DNA of 62,000 nt from Mesostigma viride. Lineage: Eukaryota; Streptophyta; Mesostigmatophyceae; Mesostigmatales; Mesostigmataceae. Shown here in pieces: positions 1 through 11,500 of this stretch (positions are counted from its first letter, which is position 1; every line of letters starts with the position of its first letter). Position numbers and translations under genes: made by a program. The stretch spans positions 1,166,025 to 1,228,024 of the forward strand of contig RPFO01000090.1 in assembly GCA_009746045.1 (NCBI GenBank), in the 5' to 3' direction. The notes under the pieces were generated by a model. It worked only from the letters and a program-made list of their open reading frames with translations. It searched no databases and had not been told where the DNA came from.

Positions 1-128
1 AAGAGAGGAAGAGAGAGGGAGGAGGAGAGAGGAGAGAGAGGAGAGTGAGAGGAGAGAGGAGAGAGAGAGAGAGAGATAGGAGAGAGACGAGGAGAGAGGA
101 GAGAGGAGAGAGAGGAGGAAGAGAGAGA

Positions 129-177
<49 letters not shown>

Positions 178-1244
178 GAAGAGAGAGACGAGAGAGAGGA
201 GAGAAGACGGAGAGAGAGAGGGAGAGGGAGAGGAGAGGGAGAGGGAGAGGGAGAGGGAGAGGGAGAGGGAGAGAGTAGAGGAGAGGGAGAGGAAGGAGGG
301 AGAGGAGGAGGGAGAAGGGAGAGGGAGAGGGAGAGGGGAGAGGGAGAGGGAGAGGGAGAGGGAGAGGAGAGAGGGAGAGGGAGAGGGAGAGGGGAGGGAG
401 GAGGGAGAGGGAGAGGAGAGGGAGAGGGAGAGGGAGAGGCGAGGGAGAGGGAGAGGGGAGAGAGAGGAGAGGGAGAGGGAGAGGGAGAGGGAGGAGGGAG
501 AGGAGAGGAGAGGGAGAGGGAGAGGGAGAGGGAGAGGGAGAGGGAGAGGGAGAGGGAGAGGGAGAGGGAGAGGAGAGGGAGAGAGGAGAGGAGAGGGAGA
601 GGGGAGGGAGAGGGAGAGGGAGAGGGAGAGGGAGAGAGAGAGGAGAGGGAGAGGGAGAGGGAGAGGGAGAGGGAGAGGGAGAGGGAGAGGGAGGGGAGAA
701 GGAGAAGGAGAGGGAGAGAGAGAGGGAGAGGGAGAGGGAGAGGGAGAGGGAGAGGGAGAGGGAGAGGGAGAGGAGAGGGAGAGGGAGAGGGAGAGGGAGA
801 GGGAGAGGGAGAGGGAGAGGGAGAGGGAGAGGGAGAGAGGGAGAGGGAGAGGGAGAGGGAGAGGGAGAGGAGAGGAGAGGGAGAGGGAGAGGGAGAGGGA
901 GAGGGAGGGAAGGGAGAGGGAGAGGGAGAGGGAGAGGGAGAGGGAGAGGGAGGGAGGGAGAGGGAGAGGGAGAGGGAGAGGGAGAGGGAGAGGGAGAGGG
1001 AGAGGGAGAGGGAGAGGGAGAGGGAGAGGAGAGGGAGAGGGAGAGGGAGAGGAGAGGGAGAGGGAGAGGGAGAGGGAGAGGGAGAGGGAGAGGGAGAGGG
1101 AGAGGGAGAGGGAGAGGGAGAGGGAGAGGGAGAGGGAGAGGGAGAGGGAGAGGGAGAGGGAGAGGAGAGGGAGAGGAGGGCGTAAGCGGAGAGGGAGAGG
1201 GAGAGGGAGAGGGAGACGGAGAGGAGAGGGAGAGGGAGAGGGAG
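1..1244. repeat. Polypurine microsatellite block, GA and GGGAGA units
   Basis: The plus strand is almost only G and A. It starts as (GA)n to about position 240 and becomes (GGGAGA)n with frequent one-base slips. Open frames here translate as R/E/G or S/L/P repeats and are not genes. The strand asymmetry makes triplex (H-DNA) formation possible; that is inference. Confidence 0.97.
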
Positions 1245-1245
1245 G

Positions 1246-1635
1246 GCGTAAGCGTAAGCGTAAGCCTAAGCGTAAGCGTAAGCGTAAACCTAAGCGTAAG
1301 CATAACCGTAAGCGTAAGCGTAACCGTAGGGAGAGGAGGGCGTAAGCGTAAGCGTAAGCGTAAGCGTAAGCGTAAGCGTAAGCGTAAGCGTAAGCGTAAG
1401 CGTAAGCGTAAGCGTAAGCGTAAGCGTAAGCGTAAGCGTAAGCGTAAGCGTAAGCGTAAGCGTAAGCGTAAGCGTAAGCGTAAGCGTAAGCGTAAGCGTA
1501 AGCGTAAGCGTAAGCGTAAGCGTAAGCGTAAGCGTAAGCGTAAGCGTAAGCGTAAGCGTAAGCGTAAGCGTAAGCGTAACCGTAAGCGTAAGCGTAACCG
1601 TAAGCGTAACCATAAGCGTAAGCGTAACCGTAAGA
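1246..1635. repeat. CGTAAG hexamer array
   Basis: About 60 head-to-tail copies of CGTAAG, broken once near 1328-1340 by a GGGAGA remnant and carrying CGTAAC variants at the right end. It is embedded in the polypurine block, so it arose within or beside it. The unit does not match any telomere repeat I know. Confidence 0.95.
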
Positions 1636-2002
1636 GGGATGGAGGGATGGAGGGAGGAGGGAGGGGAGATGGATGGAGGGAGGGAGGGAGGGAGGGAGGA
1701 AGGAGGGAGGAGGGAGGGAGGGAGGGAGGGAGGGAGGGAGGAGGAGGGAGGGAGGGAGGGAGGAGGGAGGGGAGGGAGGGAGGGAGGGAGGGAGGGAGGG
1801 AGGGAGGGAGGGAGGGAGGGAGGGAGGAGGGAGGGAGGGAGGGAGGGAGAGGAGAGGAGAGGGAGAGGGAGAGGGAGAGGGAGAGGGAGAGGGAGAGGGA
1901 GAGGGAGAGGGAGAGAGAGGGAGAGGGAGAGGGAGAGGGAGAGGGAGAGGGGAGGGAGAGGGAGAGGGAGAGGGAGAGGGAGAGGGAGAGGAGAGGGAGA
2001 GG

Positions 2003-2093
<91 letters not shown>

Positions 2094-2700
2094 GGAGAGG
2101 GAGGGAGAGGGAGGGAGAGGGAGAGGGAGGGAGGGAGGGAGGAGGGAGGGAGGGAGGGAGGGAGGGAGGAGGGAGGAGGGAGGGAGGGAGGGAGGGAGGA
2201 GGGAGGGAGGAGGGAGGGAGGGAGGGAGGGAGGGAGGGAGGGAGGGAGAGGGAGAGGGAGGGAGAGGGAAGGGAGAGGGAGAGGGAGAGGGAGAGGGAGA
2301 GGGGAGGGAGAGGGAGAGGGAGAGGGAGAGGGAGAGGGAGAGGGAGAGGGAGAGGGAGAGGGAGAGGAGAGGGAGAGGAGAGGGAGAGGGAGAGGGAGAG
2401 GGAGAGGGAGAGGGAGGGAGAGGAGAGGGAGAGGGAGAGGGAGAGGGAGAGGGAGAGGGAGAGGGAGAGGAGAGGGAGAGGGAGAGGGAGAGGGAGAGGG
2501 AGAGGGAGAGGAGAGGGAGAGGGAGAGGGAGAGGGAGAGGGAGAGGGAGAGGGAGAGGGAGAGGGAGAGGGAGAGGGAGAGGGAGAGGGAGAGGGAGAGG
2601 GAGAGGGAGAGGGAGAGGGAGAGGAGAGGGAGAGGGAGAGGGAGAGGGAGAGGGAGAGGGAGAGGGAGAGGGAGAGGGAGAGGGAGAGGGAGAGGGAGGG
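1636..2700. repeat. Polypurine microsatellite block, GGGA and GGGAGA units
   Basis: A GGGA/GGAT-type stretch (1636-1850) passes into GGGAGA and GA repeats up to 2700. Long frames on both strands through 2700-2820 are repeat translations that happen to run into flanking DNA. Confidence 0.96.
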
Positions 2701-3530
2701 TTTAGCCACATCGTGTTTTGTTCTTGGATTGATGACGCACCGCACGCAACGCTCGTGACCTGCACCCGCAGGCGAAAAAGAACGAACCACAATGATAGCA
2801 TGGTTGTGAGTGACAATTGACGACATCACGCTACAAGGAGCATGACGCAAAAGGGATTAAAAATCGGCATGAAAAACCTGGTGAAAAATAAGAGGGAGAG
2901 GGGGGGAGAGGGAGAGGGAGAGAGAGTCGTCGTTCAGGAAGCCGGCATGACGCAAAATGGGATGAATACTCAACATGACAGGTGAAAAAACATGAGAAAA
3001 ACAACGTACATAAAATCCCGCAACTCACTCTTGTTGTTGCTGATGCTGCTGTCGTTGTTCTTGTTGTCAGGCCCGTTGTTCTTGATTTAATGATGTAAGT
3101 GCTGCTCGTACGCAACGCTCGTGACCTGCACCCGCAGGCGAAAAAGAACGAACCACAATGATAGTATTGTTGTGAGTGACAATTGACGACATCACGCTAC
3201 AAGGAGCATGACGCAAAAGGGATTTAAAATCGGCATGAAAAACCTGGTGAAAAATAAGAGGGAGAGGGGGGGAGAGGGAGAGGGAGAGAGAGTCGTCGTT
3301 CAGGAAGCCGTCATGACGCAAAATGGGATGAATACTCAACATGCCAGGTGAAAAAAAAATAGAAAAACCACGTACGTAAAATCCCGCAACTCACTCTTGT
3401 TGGAGCTGATGCTGCTGTCGTTGTTGTTGTTGTCAGGCCCGTTGTTCTTGATTTCCAAAGAAGAAAGCCGTGAAGCTGCTCGTACGCATTATGGGGGCTG
3501 CACCCGCAGGCGAAAAAGAACGTGGACCAC
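2701..3530. repeat. 366-bp tandem repeat, two full units plus partial units
   Basis: The sequence GCTCGTGACC followed by GCACCCGCAGGCG begins at 2751 and again at 3117, a period of 366 bp; a third, partial unit follows from about 3480. Each unit carries its own short GGGAGA tract, a CATGACGCAAAA motif and a run of TTGTTGTTG. No credible gene was found. The stretch 3531-3626 holds nothing I recognise. Confidence 0.85.
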
Positions 3531-3626
3531 AGTCGGTCACTGGACGTGCGGTGGCGGGCGTGGTGGGCGCATCCGGCGGTGCGCGCCTGCAAAACACCGC
3601 ATCAATTACCTGGGCGGGCTGGGTGC

Positions 3627-4373
3627 GCACCTTCCAAAGTCCCTGGTGTGTGTCAGTGCAGCGTCGACATGGCATGCGAGGATATGTGCGTACGTACGAC
3701 GAATCATGTGAAACGACTGGTCCAACCTGAAAAATTTTAAATTTTTGCCGTGTCCAGTAACGGTCCTAGGTTGCACCCGCGGGACGTTCCGACAGCTGTA
3801 CAGAAAAGATCACAAAGATACGCCGCGCAACGACGCCTGTGCCCGGCAAATCATTTGTGAGCCCGGAACTGAACAGTCACTGCAAATGTCGAGTATTTAT
3901 TGCTCCATCCCCACAAAAAAGCGTTCCGGACCTGTTCGAAGCGAAGAGCACTGACAGGGATCGGACCCGAGCCAGATTTGTGTGCGGACCATGATGGCTG
4001 GCCTCCCTCACTCCGCAACCTCACTCTGGACGCAGGTTCGAATCCTGTCAGTGCTATTCGCTTCGAACAGTTCCGGAACGCTTTTTTTGGGGGGTGGAGC
4101 AATAGATTTTCGACGTTTGTAGTGACTGTTCAGTTCCCGACTCACATTTGCCGGGCACTGGCGTCATTCCGCGGCGTATCTTTCTGATCTATTCTGTACA
4201 GCTGCCGGAACGGCCCGCGGGTGCAACCTAGGACCGTTACTGGACACGGCAAAAATTCAAAATTTTTTAGGTTGGACCAGTCGTTTCACATGATTCGTCG
4301 TACGTACGCAAATATCCTCCACGCATGCCATGTCGACGCTGCACTGACACACACCAGGGACTTTGGAAGGTGC
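3627..4373. mobile_element. Small fold-back element, arms of about 360 bp
   Basis: The left arm starts GCACCTTCCAAAG and the right arm ends CTTTGGAAGGTGC. Inner landmarks repeat in inverted order: CATGTGAAACGACTGG with its complement, CGGTCCTAGGTTGCACCCGC with its complement, and GTCGACATGGCATGC with its complement. Only about 60-80 nt at the centre are unpaired. No open frame of credible length exists, so it would be non-autonomous. I saw no clear target-site duplication. Confidence 0.85.
3947..4055 (+). other. tRNA-like sequence at the centre of the small fold-back
   Basis: A seven-base acceptor-like stem (AGCACTG with CAGTGCT) encloses a T-arm-like hairpin with a consensus B box (GGTTCGAATCC, 4035-4045). 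The interior is too long and lacks a clean anticodon arm, so this is a tRNA-derived relic of SINE type, not a functional tRNA. Because it sits on the axis of the palindrome, the minus strand shows a similar, degenerate B box. Confidence 0.5.
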
Positions 4374-5278
4374 CGTAAGAATTGTCTTGCGAAATGAAAG
4401 CTTAGCCGTATGCACTGTTCTGAAAAAATCTGATTTGTAAAAATGGAGAAAAAAAAAAAAAAGGGAAAAAAACTAAAAAAAAAGAACCCTGAAAACTGAC
4501 ATGCCGCAAAAAGGATTCGACACGGCGACTGCCGGTCTCATCCAGGTATTGGGTAGGGTGTAGATCCCCACCGGGGGTGTAGATCCCCCTGCTATTCGCT
4601 CGAACAGTTCTGGATGTACCATCCTACATGCTATTGTACAATATATAGTGGTAACGGAGAATAAAAAATGAAGAGACGACAAAAATGCCTTTGCACCAAT
4701 AGGAGTCGACACTGCGTGTTCAGACTCCCAAGTACTCGGGCACCCACACCTGCCGGGGGAGTACATTGTAATGCTATTCACTAGAACAGTTCCGGATGTA
4801 GCGTTAGTGATGATGTTGTACAATATATTTCAATCACGTTTGTCAGAGTGTGCGTTTTTCCGACATGTAGGGCAGGTTGTACAACATTCTGTGCGCCAAC
4901 CATGTGTACTACATGTATCGATTAGTATCACTACATGTATATTCCGTCATGATCGCAGGATTAGTAACTACTGGGCTACATGTTAGTGTACCCTTACTAG
5001 GCTACTATGTAGAACCTTCAGAACCTGATTCTACCTTCCAAAATTCTAATTATGCGCCATGGATCAGTTCTGAAATGTAGAACGAGCCTACGTGGAGGGC
5101 ATGACATCAGTCCAGCTGGCACCGCCGCGCACCATGACCGAGGGAACACGCCGTCACGTGCATGTAATGCAATGTTTGGAGACGACGGGCATGCATGCAT
5201 GGTTAATTTTTGGCGGCGAATATTTTCCGCGCCAAAAAAATTCCGCGGTACCCTCCGTACCGTGAAAAGTGGGTGCAC
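4374..5278. repeat. Degenerate SINE-like fragments, otherwise no gene
   Basis: A motif like GCTATTCGCTCGAACAGTTC occurs at 4591 and 4773 and also in the fold-back at 4053. Upstream of each is sequence resembling a tRNA T-arm read in reverse. Each copy is followed within about 30 bp by TTGTACAATATAT. The rest, 4810-5278, shows no gene. Confidence 0.45.
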
Positions 5279-5447
5279 GGTGCGCGCACCCCTTGCGGAA
5301 GTGGCCATGGCGACTGCTTTTAGACGAAACGTGACAAATCTGGCTCGCGGAAAGCAGAAAAAATGCTCGATTCTTGGAGAAAATTAGTTACTGATTCTAA
5401 TTTATGGTGGGATAGTTGCGATCTATAATGTCGCGGGCTCTTTTTCT

Positions 5448-5822
5448 TTACCATCGGCAGGGGGGGTCCGGCCTGAATTTCTGTCGGGATGAATAAAGTA
5501 TAATTGATGCCTGCAGGTGTGATTGTCGATTGTTGCCAGTTTTGATGGTCCTAATGGAAGCTAGTTTAATGATGTTTCTAAAGCCGTAAAAATTCCCGCT
5601 GCTATCTTTACCTTTCCCGTCATTTTGCGGTAAGATAACATTAGGCCTGCGCCATGCGCGCCCGACCTCTCCATGAAAGGGTGGCCTTTCTTGTGCGCCT
5701 GGGCACGAATAAATGCCCGTTATGGTACGTTCTTGTATTAAACGTCCTAAGATAGCGCTTTCCTGCTTTCTTACCTCGTTGAGCGTAAGCTTTTTGCCTT
5801 CTTTCCGGCCAGATGCAGCCAT
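5448..5822 (-). CDS. Hypothetical small ORF in the left arm (124 codons)
   Basis: It starts with ATG and reads outward from the element centre, ending in stop just after PDPPCRW. The same frame is open in the other arm, where the ATG is replaced by CTG and the frame runs further. Basic residues are frequent near the start. I recognise no domain. Most differences between the two arms change the amino acid, which argues against selection to keep the protein. After codon 16 there is a GTAAGA that could be a splice donor. A transcribed leader or a chance frame are both possible. Confidence 0.25.
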   Translation of the reverse strand: MAASGRKEGKKLTLNEVRKQESAILGRLIQERTITGIYSCPGAQERPPFHGEVGRAWRRPNVILPQNDGKGKDSSGNFYGFRNIIKLASIRTIKTGNNRQSHLQASIILYSSRQKFRPDPPCRW

Positions 5823-6263
5823 GAAGTTGCGGGTCCTGGCGCTGCATCGCTGGATTCCTGGATGTTTTTAAGCAAGTTCGTCTGTGACGTGGCTGGCTTG
5901 CTGCAGCGCGTGGCCCACAACCTGTCGGGAAGGTGTAATGCTTTTATTTCCATGCTTCTCTGAAATTTCTTTTGCTTTATAGACAGTTGTGTTCGAGGAA
6001 ATTCACGCGGTCTTCCTAAGCAGCGGCATCATTTTCCCCAGACACTGACGAGCTGGCACCTGTCTCCTAAAGAGAGCGGCTCGTGCTTGTTAGAAAGGAG
6101 GCAGTGTGCATTTTGCGGGACACAATGCTTTGGTGGCACATGCGTCAGGTAGGCTGTTCCAATGGTCTCTTCACCTTTCCCACTGAGTAAATGTTAGCAT
6201 TTGTCATGCTAACCAGAGCAGCTAGCCACAGGTTGGCTGGATAAAAAGTCAGCTTATTTTCTC

Positions 6264-6271
6264 TTTATATA
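6264..6271 (-). promoter_or_regulatory. TATA-like site facing outward, left arm
   Basis: On the minus strand the sequence reads GTATATAAAGAG. An identical copy lies in the other arm. It is about 440 bp upstream of the small open frame in each arm. Promoter function is inferred from sequence only. Confidence 0.35.
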
Positions 6272-6489
6272 CTGCGTGTGTGGTCCTCCACGTGTCCGGC
6301 TTGTTGGGCATTTTGGAAGAGGGTTTATAATGTGTTGTTGGGTGGAACAACTTGGTTGTTGGCACAAAATCACACATTATTAGCCTGAGATAGGCATGAC
6401 ATATGCTGCTCAGGCGTGTCGTCCTACCAGCCTTGTTGTTAAGGGTAGACTCACAAGGCTGGCTGTGCCGATGGAGGGGTGGGGCGTGC

Positions 6490-7262
6490 TAGCCCCCCCC
6501 CACACCCACGCATGCATGCTAGCCCACCCCCACACCCACGCATGCATGCTAGCCCCGGCCCCGGCCCCCCCACACCCACGCATGCATGCTAGCCCCCCCC
6601 CACACCCACGCATGCATGCTAGCCCACACTCACACCCACGCATGCATGCTAGCCCACCCCCACACCCACGCATGCATGCTAGCCCCCCCACACACCCACG
6701 CATGCATGCCAGCCCCCCCACACACCCACGCATGCATGACCGCCCCCCCCCACACCCACGCATGCATGCTAGCCCACCCCCACACCCACGCATGCATGCT
6801 AGCCCCCCCACACACCCACGCATGGATGCCAGCCCCCACACACACCCACGCATGCATGACAGCCCCCCCACACACCCACGCATGCATGCTAGCCCCCCAC
6901 ACACACCCACGCATGCATGCCAGCCCCCATACACACCCACGCATGCATGCCAGCCCCCCCCCACACTTACGCATGCATGCTAGCCCCCCACACACACCCA
7001 CGCATGCATGCCAGCCCCCCCCCACACCCACGCATGCATGCCAGCCCCCCCCCACACTTACGCATGCATGCTAGCCCCCCACACACACCCACGCATGCAT
7101 GCCAGCCCCCCCCACACCCACGCATGCAGGCTAGCCCAACCCCACACCCACGCATGCATGCCAGCCCACCCCCACACCCACACGTGCATGCCAGCCCACC
7201 CCCACACCCACGCATGCATGCCAGCCCACCCCCACACCCACGCGTGCATGCCAGCCCACCCC
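6490..7262. repeat. Minisatellite, about 29-30 bp unit with CACGCATGCATGC, left arm
   Basis: About 26 head-to-tail units of C-rich sequence with the conserved core CACCCACGCATGCATGCYAGCC. GCATGC is a self-complementary hexamer in every unit. Frames across it translate as HTHACM or PRMHASP repeats and are not genes. The inverted copy is at 24905-25775. Confidence 0.97.
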
Positions 7263-7537
7263 TAGCTTGAGCGTGCTTGTAAAGTTTTTGCATGGTTTAT
7301 TAAAATGAGTGGAATATGTATTTATTGCATTAAATGTTAATTTTATTGATCATGAATGAAAATGGTCAACATTGCCGAAGTGCCCCTAAATTGCTCAATA
7401 TTGTGTGCTCAAGAATTCAATGAGGATTGTCATCATGGAAACCCGCACAAATTCACGATTCCGGGCATGCATGTGAAAGTATCAAGAACAATTTTCAATT
7501 AAGAATGGTATCTCATTGTTCCATGAATCAATATGAC

Positions 7538-8578
7538 TCCATGTACGTAGACAAGCCATGATGACCCCATGGGAGCCTAAATCCTCATCATTAAATACAT
7601 AAATGCCACCCATGTACGTAGACGGGCCATGATGACACCAATGGAGCCTGAATCCTCATCATTAATTACATAAATGCCAACCATGTACATAGACAAGCCA
7701 TGATGACACCATGGGAGCCTGAATCCTCATCATTAAATACATAAATGCCAACCATGTACGTAGGCCAGCCATGATGACACTATGGGAGCCTGAATCCTCA
7801 TCATTAATTTCATACATGCCAACAACACGTAGACGGGCCATAATGACACCACGGGAGCCTGAATCCTCATCATTTATTTTATGAGACATCCATGTACGTA
7901 GGCCAGCCATGATGACACCATGGGAGCCTGAATCCTCCACATTTTTTTTCTGAGACATCCATGTACGTAGGCCAGCCATGATGACACCATGGGAGCCTGA
8001 ATCCTCATCATTAAATACATACATGCCATCCATGTACGTAGACAGGCCATGATGACACCATGGGAGCCTGAATCCTCATCATTAATTACATAAATGCCAA
8101 CCATGTACGTAGACGGGCCATGATGACACCATGGGAGCCTGAATCCTCATCATTTTTTTTATGAGACATCCATGTACGTAGGCCAGCCATGATGACACCA
8201 TGGGAGCCTGAATCCTCGTCATTTTTTTTTCTTTGACATCCATATACGTAGACGGGCCATGATGACACCATGGGAGCCTGAATCCTCATCATTAATTACA
8301 TACATGCCATCCATGTACGTAGACGGGCCATGATGACACCATGGGAGCCTGAATCCTCATCATTTACTATTCCTTGACATCCATGTACGTAGGCCAGCCA
8401 TGGAGACATTATGGGAGCCTGAATCCTCCTCGTTAATTACATAAATGCCAACCATGTACGTAGACAAGCCATGATGACACCATGGGAGCCTGAATCCTCA
8501 TCATTTACTATTCCTTGACATCCATGTACGTAGACGGGCCATGATGACACCATGGGAGCCTGAATCCTCATCATTAAT
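7538..8578 (-). repeat. 71-bp minisatellite array, left (inverted) part
   Basis: About 14 units reading CCTGAATCC on the plus strand, the reverse of the main array. Units contain the conserved blocks GGATTCAGGCTCCCATGG and CTACGTACATGG when read on the minus strand. Confidence 0.95.
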
Positions 8579-8599
8579 TACATGGATGGCATTTATGTA
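8579..8599. other. Centre of inversion of the giant palindrome
   Basis: The two oppositely oriented arrays meet here. CATCATTAA on the left faces TTAATGATG on the right across about 20 unpaired bases, so the whole element could fold as one hairpin with a short loop. Confidence 0.85.
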
Positions 8600-11500
8600 T
8601 TTAATGATGAGGATTCAGGCTCCCATGGTGTCTCCATGGCTGGCCTACGTACATGGATGTCAAGGAATAGTAAATGATGAGGATTCAGGCTCCCATGGTG
8701 TCATCATGGCCTGTCTACGTACATGGATGGCATGTATGTAATTAATGATGAGGATTCAGGCTCCCATGGTGTCATCATGGCTTGTCTACGTACATGGTTG
8801 GCATTTATGTAATTAATGAGGAGGATTCAGGCTCCCATGGTGTCATCATGGCTTGTCTACGTACATGGTTGGCATTTATGTAATTAATGATGAGGATTCA
8901 GGCTCCCATGGTGTCATCATTGGTGTACATTGCCCGTGTATGTACATGGTTGGCATTTATGTATGTAATTAATGATGAGGATTCAGGCTCCATTGGTGTC
9001 ATCATGGCTGGCCTACGTACGTACATGGATGTCAAAGAAAAAAAAATGATGAGGATTCAGGCTCCCATGGTGTCATCATGGCCCGTCTACGTACATGGAT
9101 GTCAAGGAATAGTAAATGATGAGGATTCAGGCTCCCATGGTGTCAGATGTCATGGCCTGTCTACGTACATGGATGGCATGTATGTAATTAATGATGAGAA
9201 TTCAGGCTCCATTGGTGTCATCATGGCTGGCCTACGTATGTACATGGATGTCAAAGAAAAAAAAATGATGAGGATTCAGGCTCCCATGGTGTCATCATGG
9301 CCCGTCTACGTACATGGATGTCAAGGAATAGTAAATGATGAGGATTCAGGCTCCCATGGTGTCATCATGGCCTGTCTACGTACATGGATGGCATGTATGT
9401 ATTTAATGATGAGGATTCAGGCTCCCATGGTGTCATCATGGCTGGCCTACGTACATGGATGTCTCAGAAAAAAATGATGAGGATTCAGGCTCCCATGGTG
9501 TCATCATGGCTGGCCTACGTACATGGATGTCAAAGAAAAAAAATGATGAGGATTCAGGCTCCCGTGGTGTCATTATGGCCCGTCTACGTGTTGTTGGCAT
9601 GTATGAAATTAATGATGAGGATTCAGGCTCCCATAGTGTCATCATGGCTGGCCTACGTACATGGTTGGCATTTATGTAATTAATGATGAGGATTCAGGCT
9701 CCCATGGTGTCATCATTGCCCGTGTATGTACATGGTTGGCATTTATGTAATTAATGATGAGGATTCAGGCTCCATTGGTGTCATCATGGCCCGTCTACGT
9801 ACATGGACCGTGGCATTTATGTATTTAATGATGAGGATTCAGGCTCCCATGGGGTCATTGATGATCATGGCATTTATGTATGTAATTAATGATGAGGATT
9901 CAGGCTCCATTGGTGTCATCATGGCTGGCCTACGTATGTACATGGATGTCAAAGAAAAAAAATGATGAGGATTCAGGCTCCCATGGTGTCATCATGGCCC
10001 GTCTACGTACATGGATGTCAAGGAATAGTAAATGAGGAGGATTCAGGCTCCCATGGTGTCATCATGGCCCGTGTACGTACATGGATGGCATGTATGTAAT
10101 TAATGAGGAGGATTCAGGCTCCCATGGTGTCATCATGGCTGGCCTACGTACATGGATGTCAAAGAAAAGAAATGATGAGGATTCAGGCTCCCATGGTGTC
10201 ATCATGGCTGGCCTACGTACATGGATGTCTCATAAAATAAATGATGAGGATTCAGGCTCCCATGGTGTCATCATGGCTTGTCTACCTACATTGTTGGCAT
10301 GTATGTAATTAATGATGAGGATTCAGGCTCCCATGGTGTCTCCATGGCTGGCCTACGTACATGAATGGCATTTATGTAATTAATGATGAGGATTCAGGCT
10401 CCCATGGTGTCATCATGGCCCGTCTACGTACATGGATGGCATTTATGTAATTAATGATGAGGATTCAGGCTCCCATGGTGTCATCATGGCTTGTCTACGT
10501 ACATGGTTGGCATTTATGTAATTAATGAGGAGGATTCAGGCTCCCATGGTGTCATCATGGCCCGTCTACTTACATGGATGGCATTTATGTAATTAATGAT
10601 GAGGATTCAGGCTCCCATGGGTCATCATGGCTTGTCTACGTACATGGTTGGCATTTATGTAATTAATGAGGAGGATTCAGGCTCCCATGGTGTCTCCATG
10701 GCTGGCCTACGTACATGGATGTCAAGGAATAGTAAATGATGAGGATTCAGGCTCCCATGGTGTCATCATGGCTTGTCTACCTACATGGTTGGCATTTATG
10801 TAACCTGAATCCTCTCATTAAGAAAATGAAGAGGATTCAGGCTCCATTGGTGTCATCATGGCTGGCCTACGTACATGGATGTCAAGGAATAGTAAATGAT
10901 GAGGATTCAGGCTCCCATGGTGTCATCATGGCCCGTCTACGTACATGGATGTCAAGGAATAGTAAATGATGAGGATTCAGGCTCCCATGGGGTCATCATG
11001 GCTTGTCTACGTACATGGTTGGCATTTATGTAATTAACGAGGAGGATTCAGGCTCCATTGGTGTCATCATGGCTGGCCTACGTACATGGATGTCAAGGAA
11101 TAGTAAATGATGAGGATTCAGGCTCCCATGGTGTCATCATGGCTTGTCTACGTACATGGTTGGCATTTATGTAATTAATGAGGAGGATTCAGGCTCCCAT
11201 GGTGTCTCCATGGCTGGCCTACGTACATGGATGTCAAGGAATAGTAAATGATGAGGATTCAGGCTCCCATGGTGTCATCATGGCCTGTCTACGTACATGG
11301 ATGGCATGTATGTAATTAATGATGAGGATTCAGGCTCCCATGGTGTCATCATGGCTTGTCTACGTACATGGTTGGCATTTATGTAATTAATGAGGAGGAT
11401 TCAGGCTCCCATGGTGTCATCATGGCTTGTCTACGTACATGGTTGGCATTTATGTAATTAATGATGAGGATTCAGGCTCCCATGGTGTCTCCATGGCTGG

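Larger units (their letters stand above)
5279..7537. repeat. Left inverted arm of the giant fold-back
   Basis: About 2,259 bp, inverted relative to 24635-26978. From about 5940 inward it appears base-for-base identical to the other arm, apart from minisatellite copy number. Outward of about 5935 it differs at many positions. It contains a small minus-strand open frame, an outward-facing TATA-like site and a minisatellite. Confidence 0.9.

Noticed and set aside
1246-1635. Telomere made of CGTAAG
   Set aside because: It is internal, flanked by polypurine DNA on both sides, and TTTAGGG-like repeats elsewhere suggest a conventional telomere.
1290-2820. Frames of 352-508 codons on both strands
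   Set aside because: They translate GGGAGA, GGGA and CGTAAG repeats; several overlapping frames are open at once, which is what a stop-free microsatellite gives.
3851-4187. Two similar 83-95-codon frames, one on each strand, with TGFEPASR
   Set aside because: The phrase is typical of tRNA genes translated in reverse, and both frames come from the two arms of the same palindrome.
6396-7293. Frames of up to 196 codons with HTHACM or GGLACMRGC repeats
   Set aside because: They are translations of the GCATGC minisatellite and are open in several frames on both strands.
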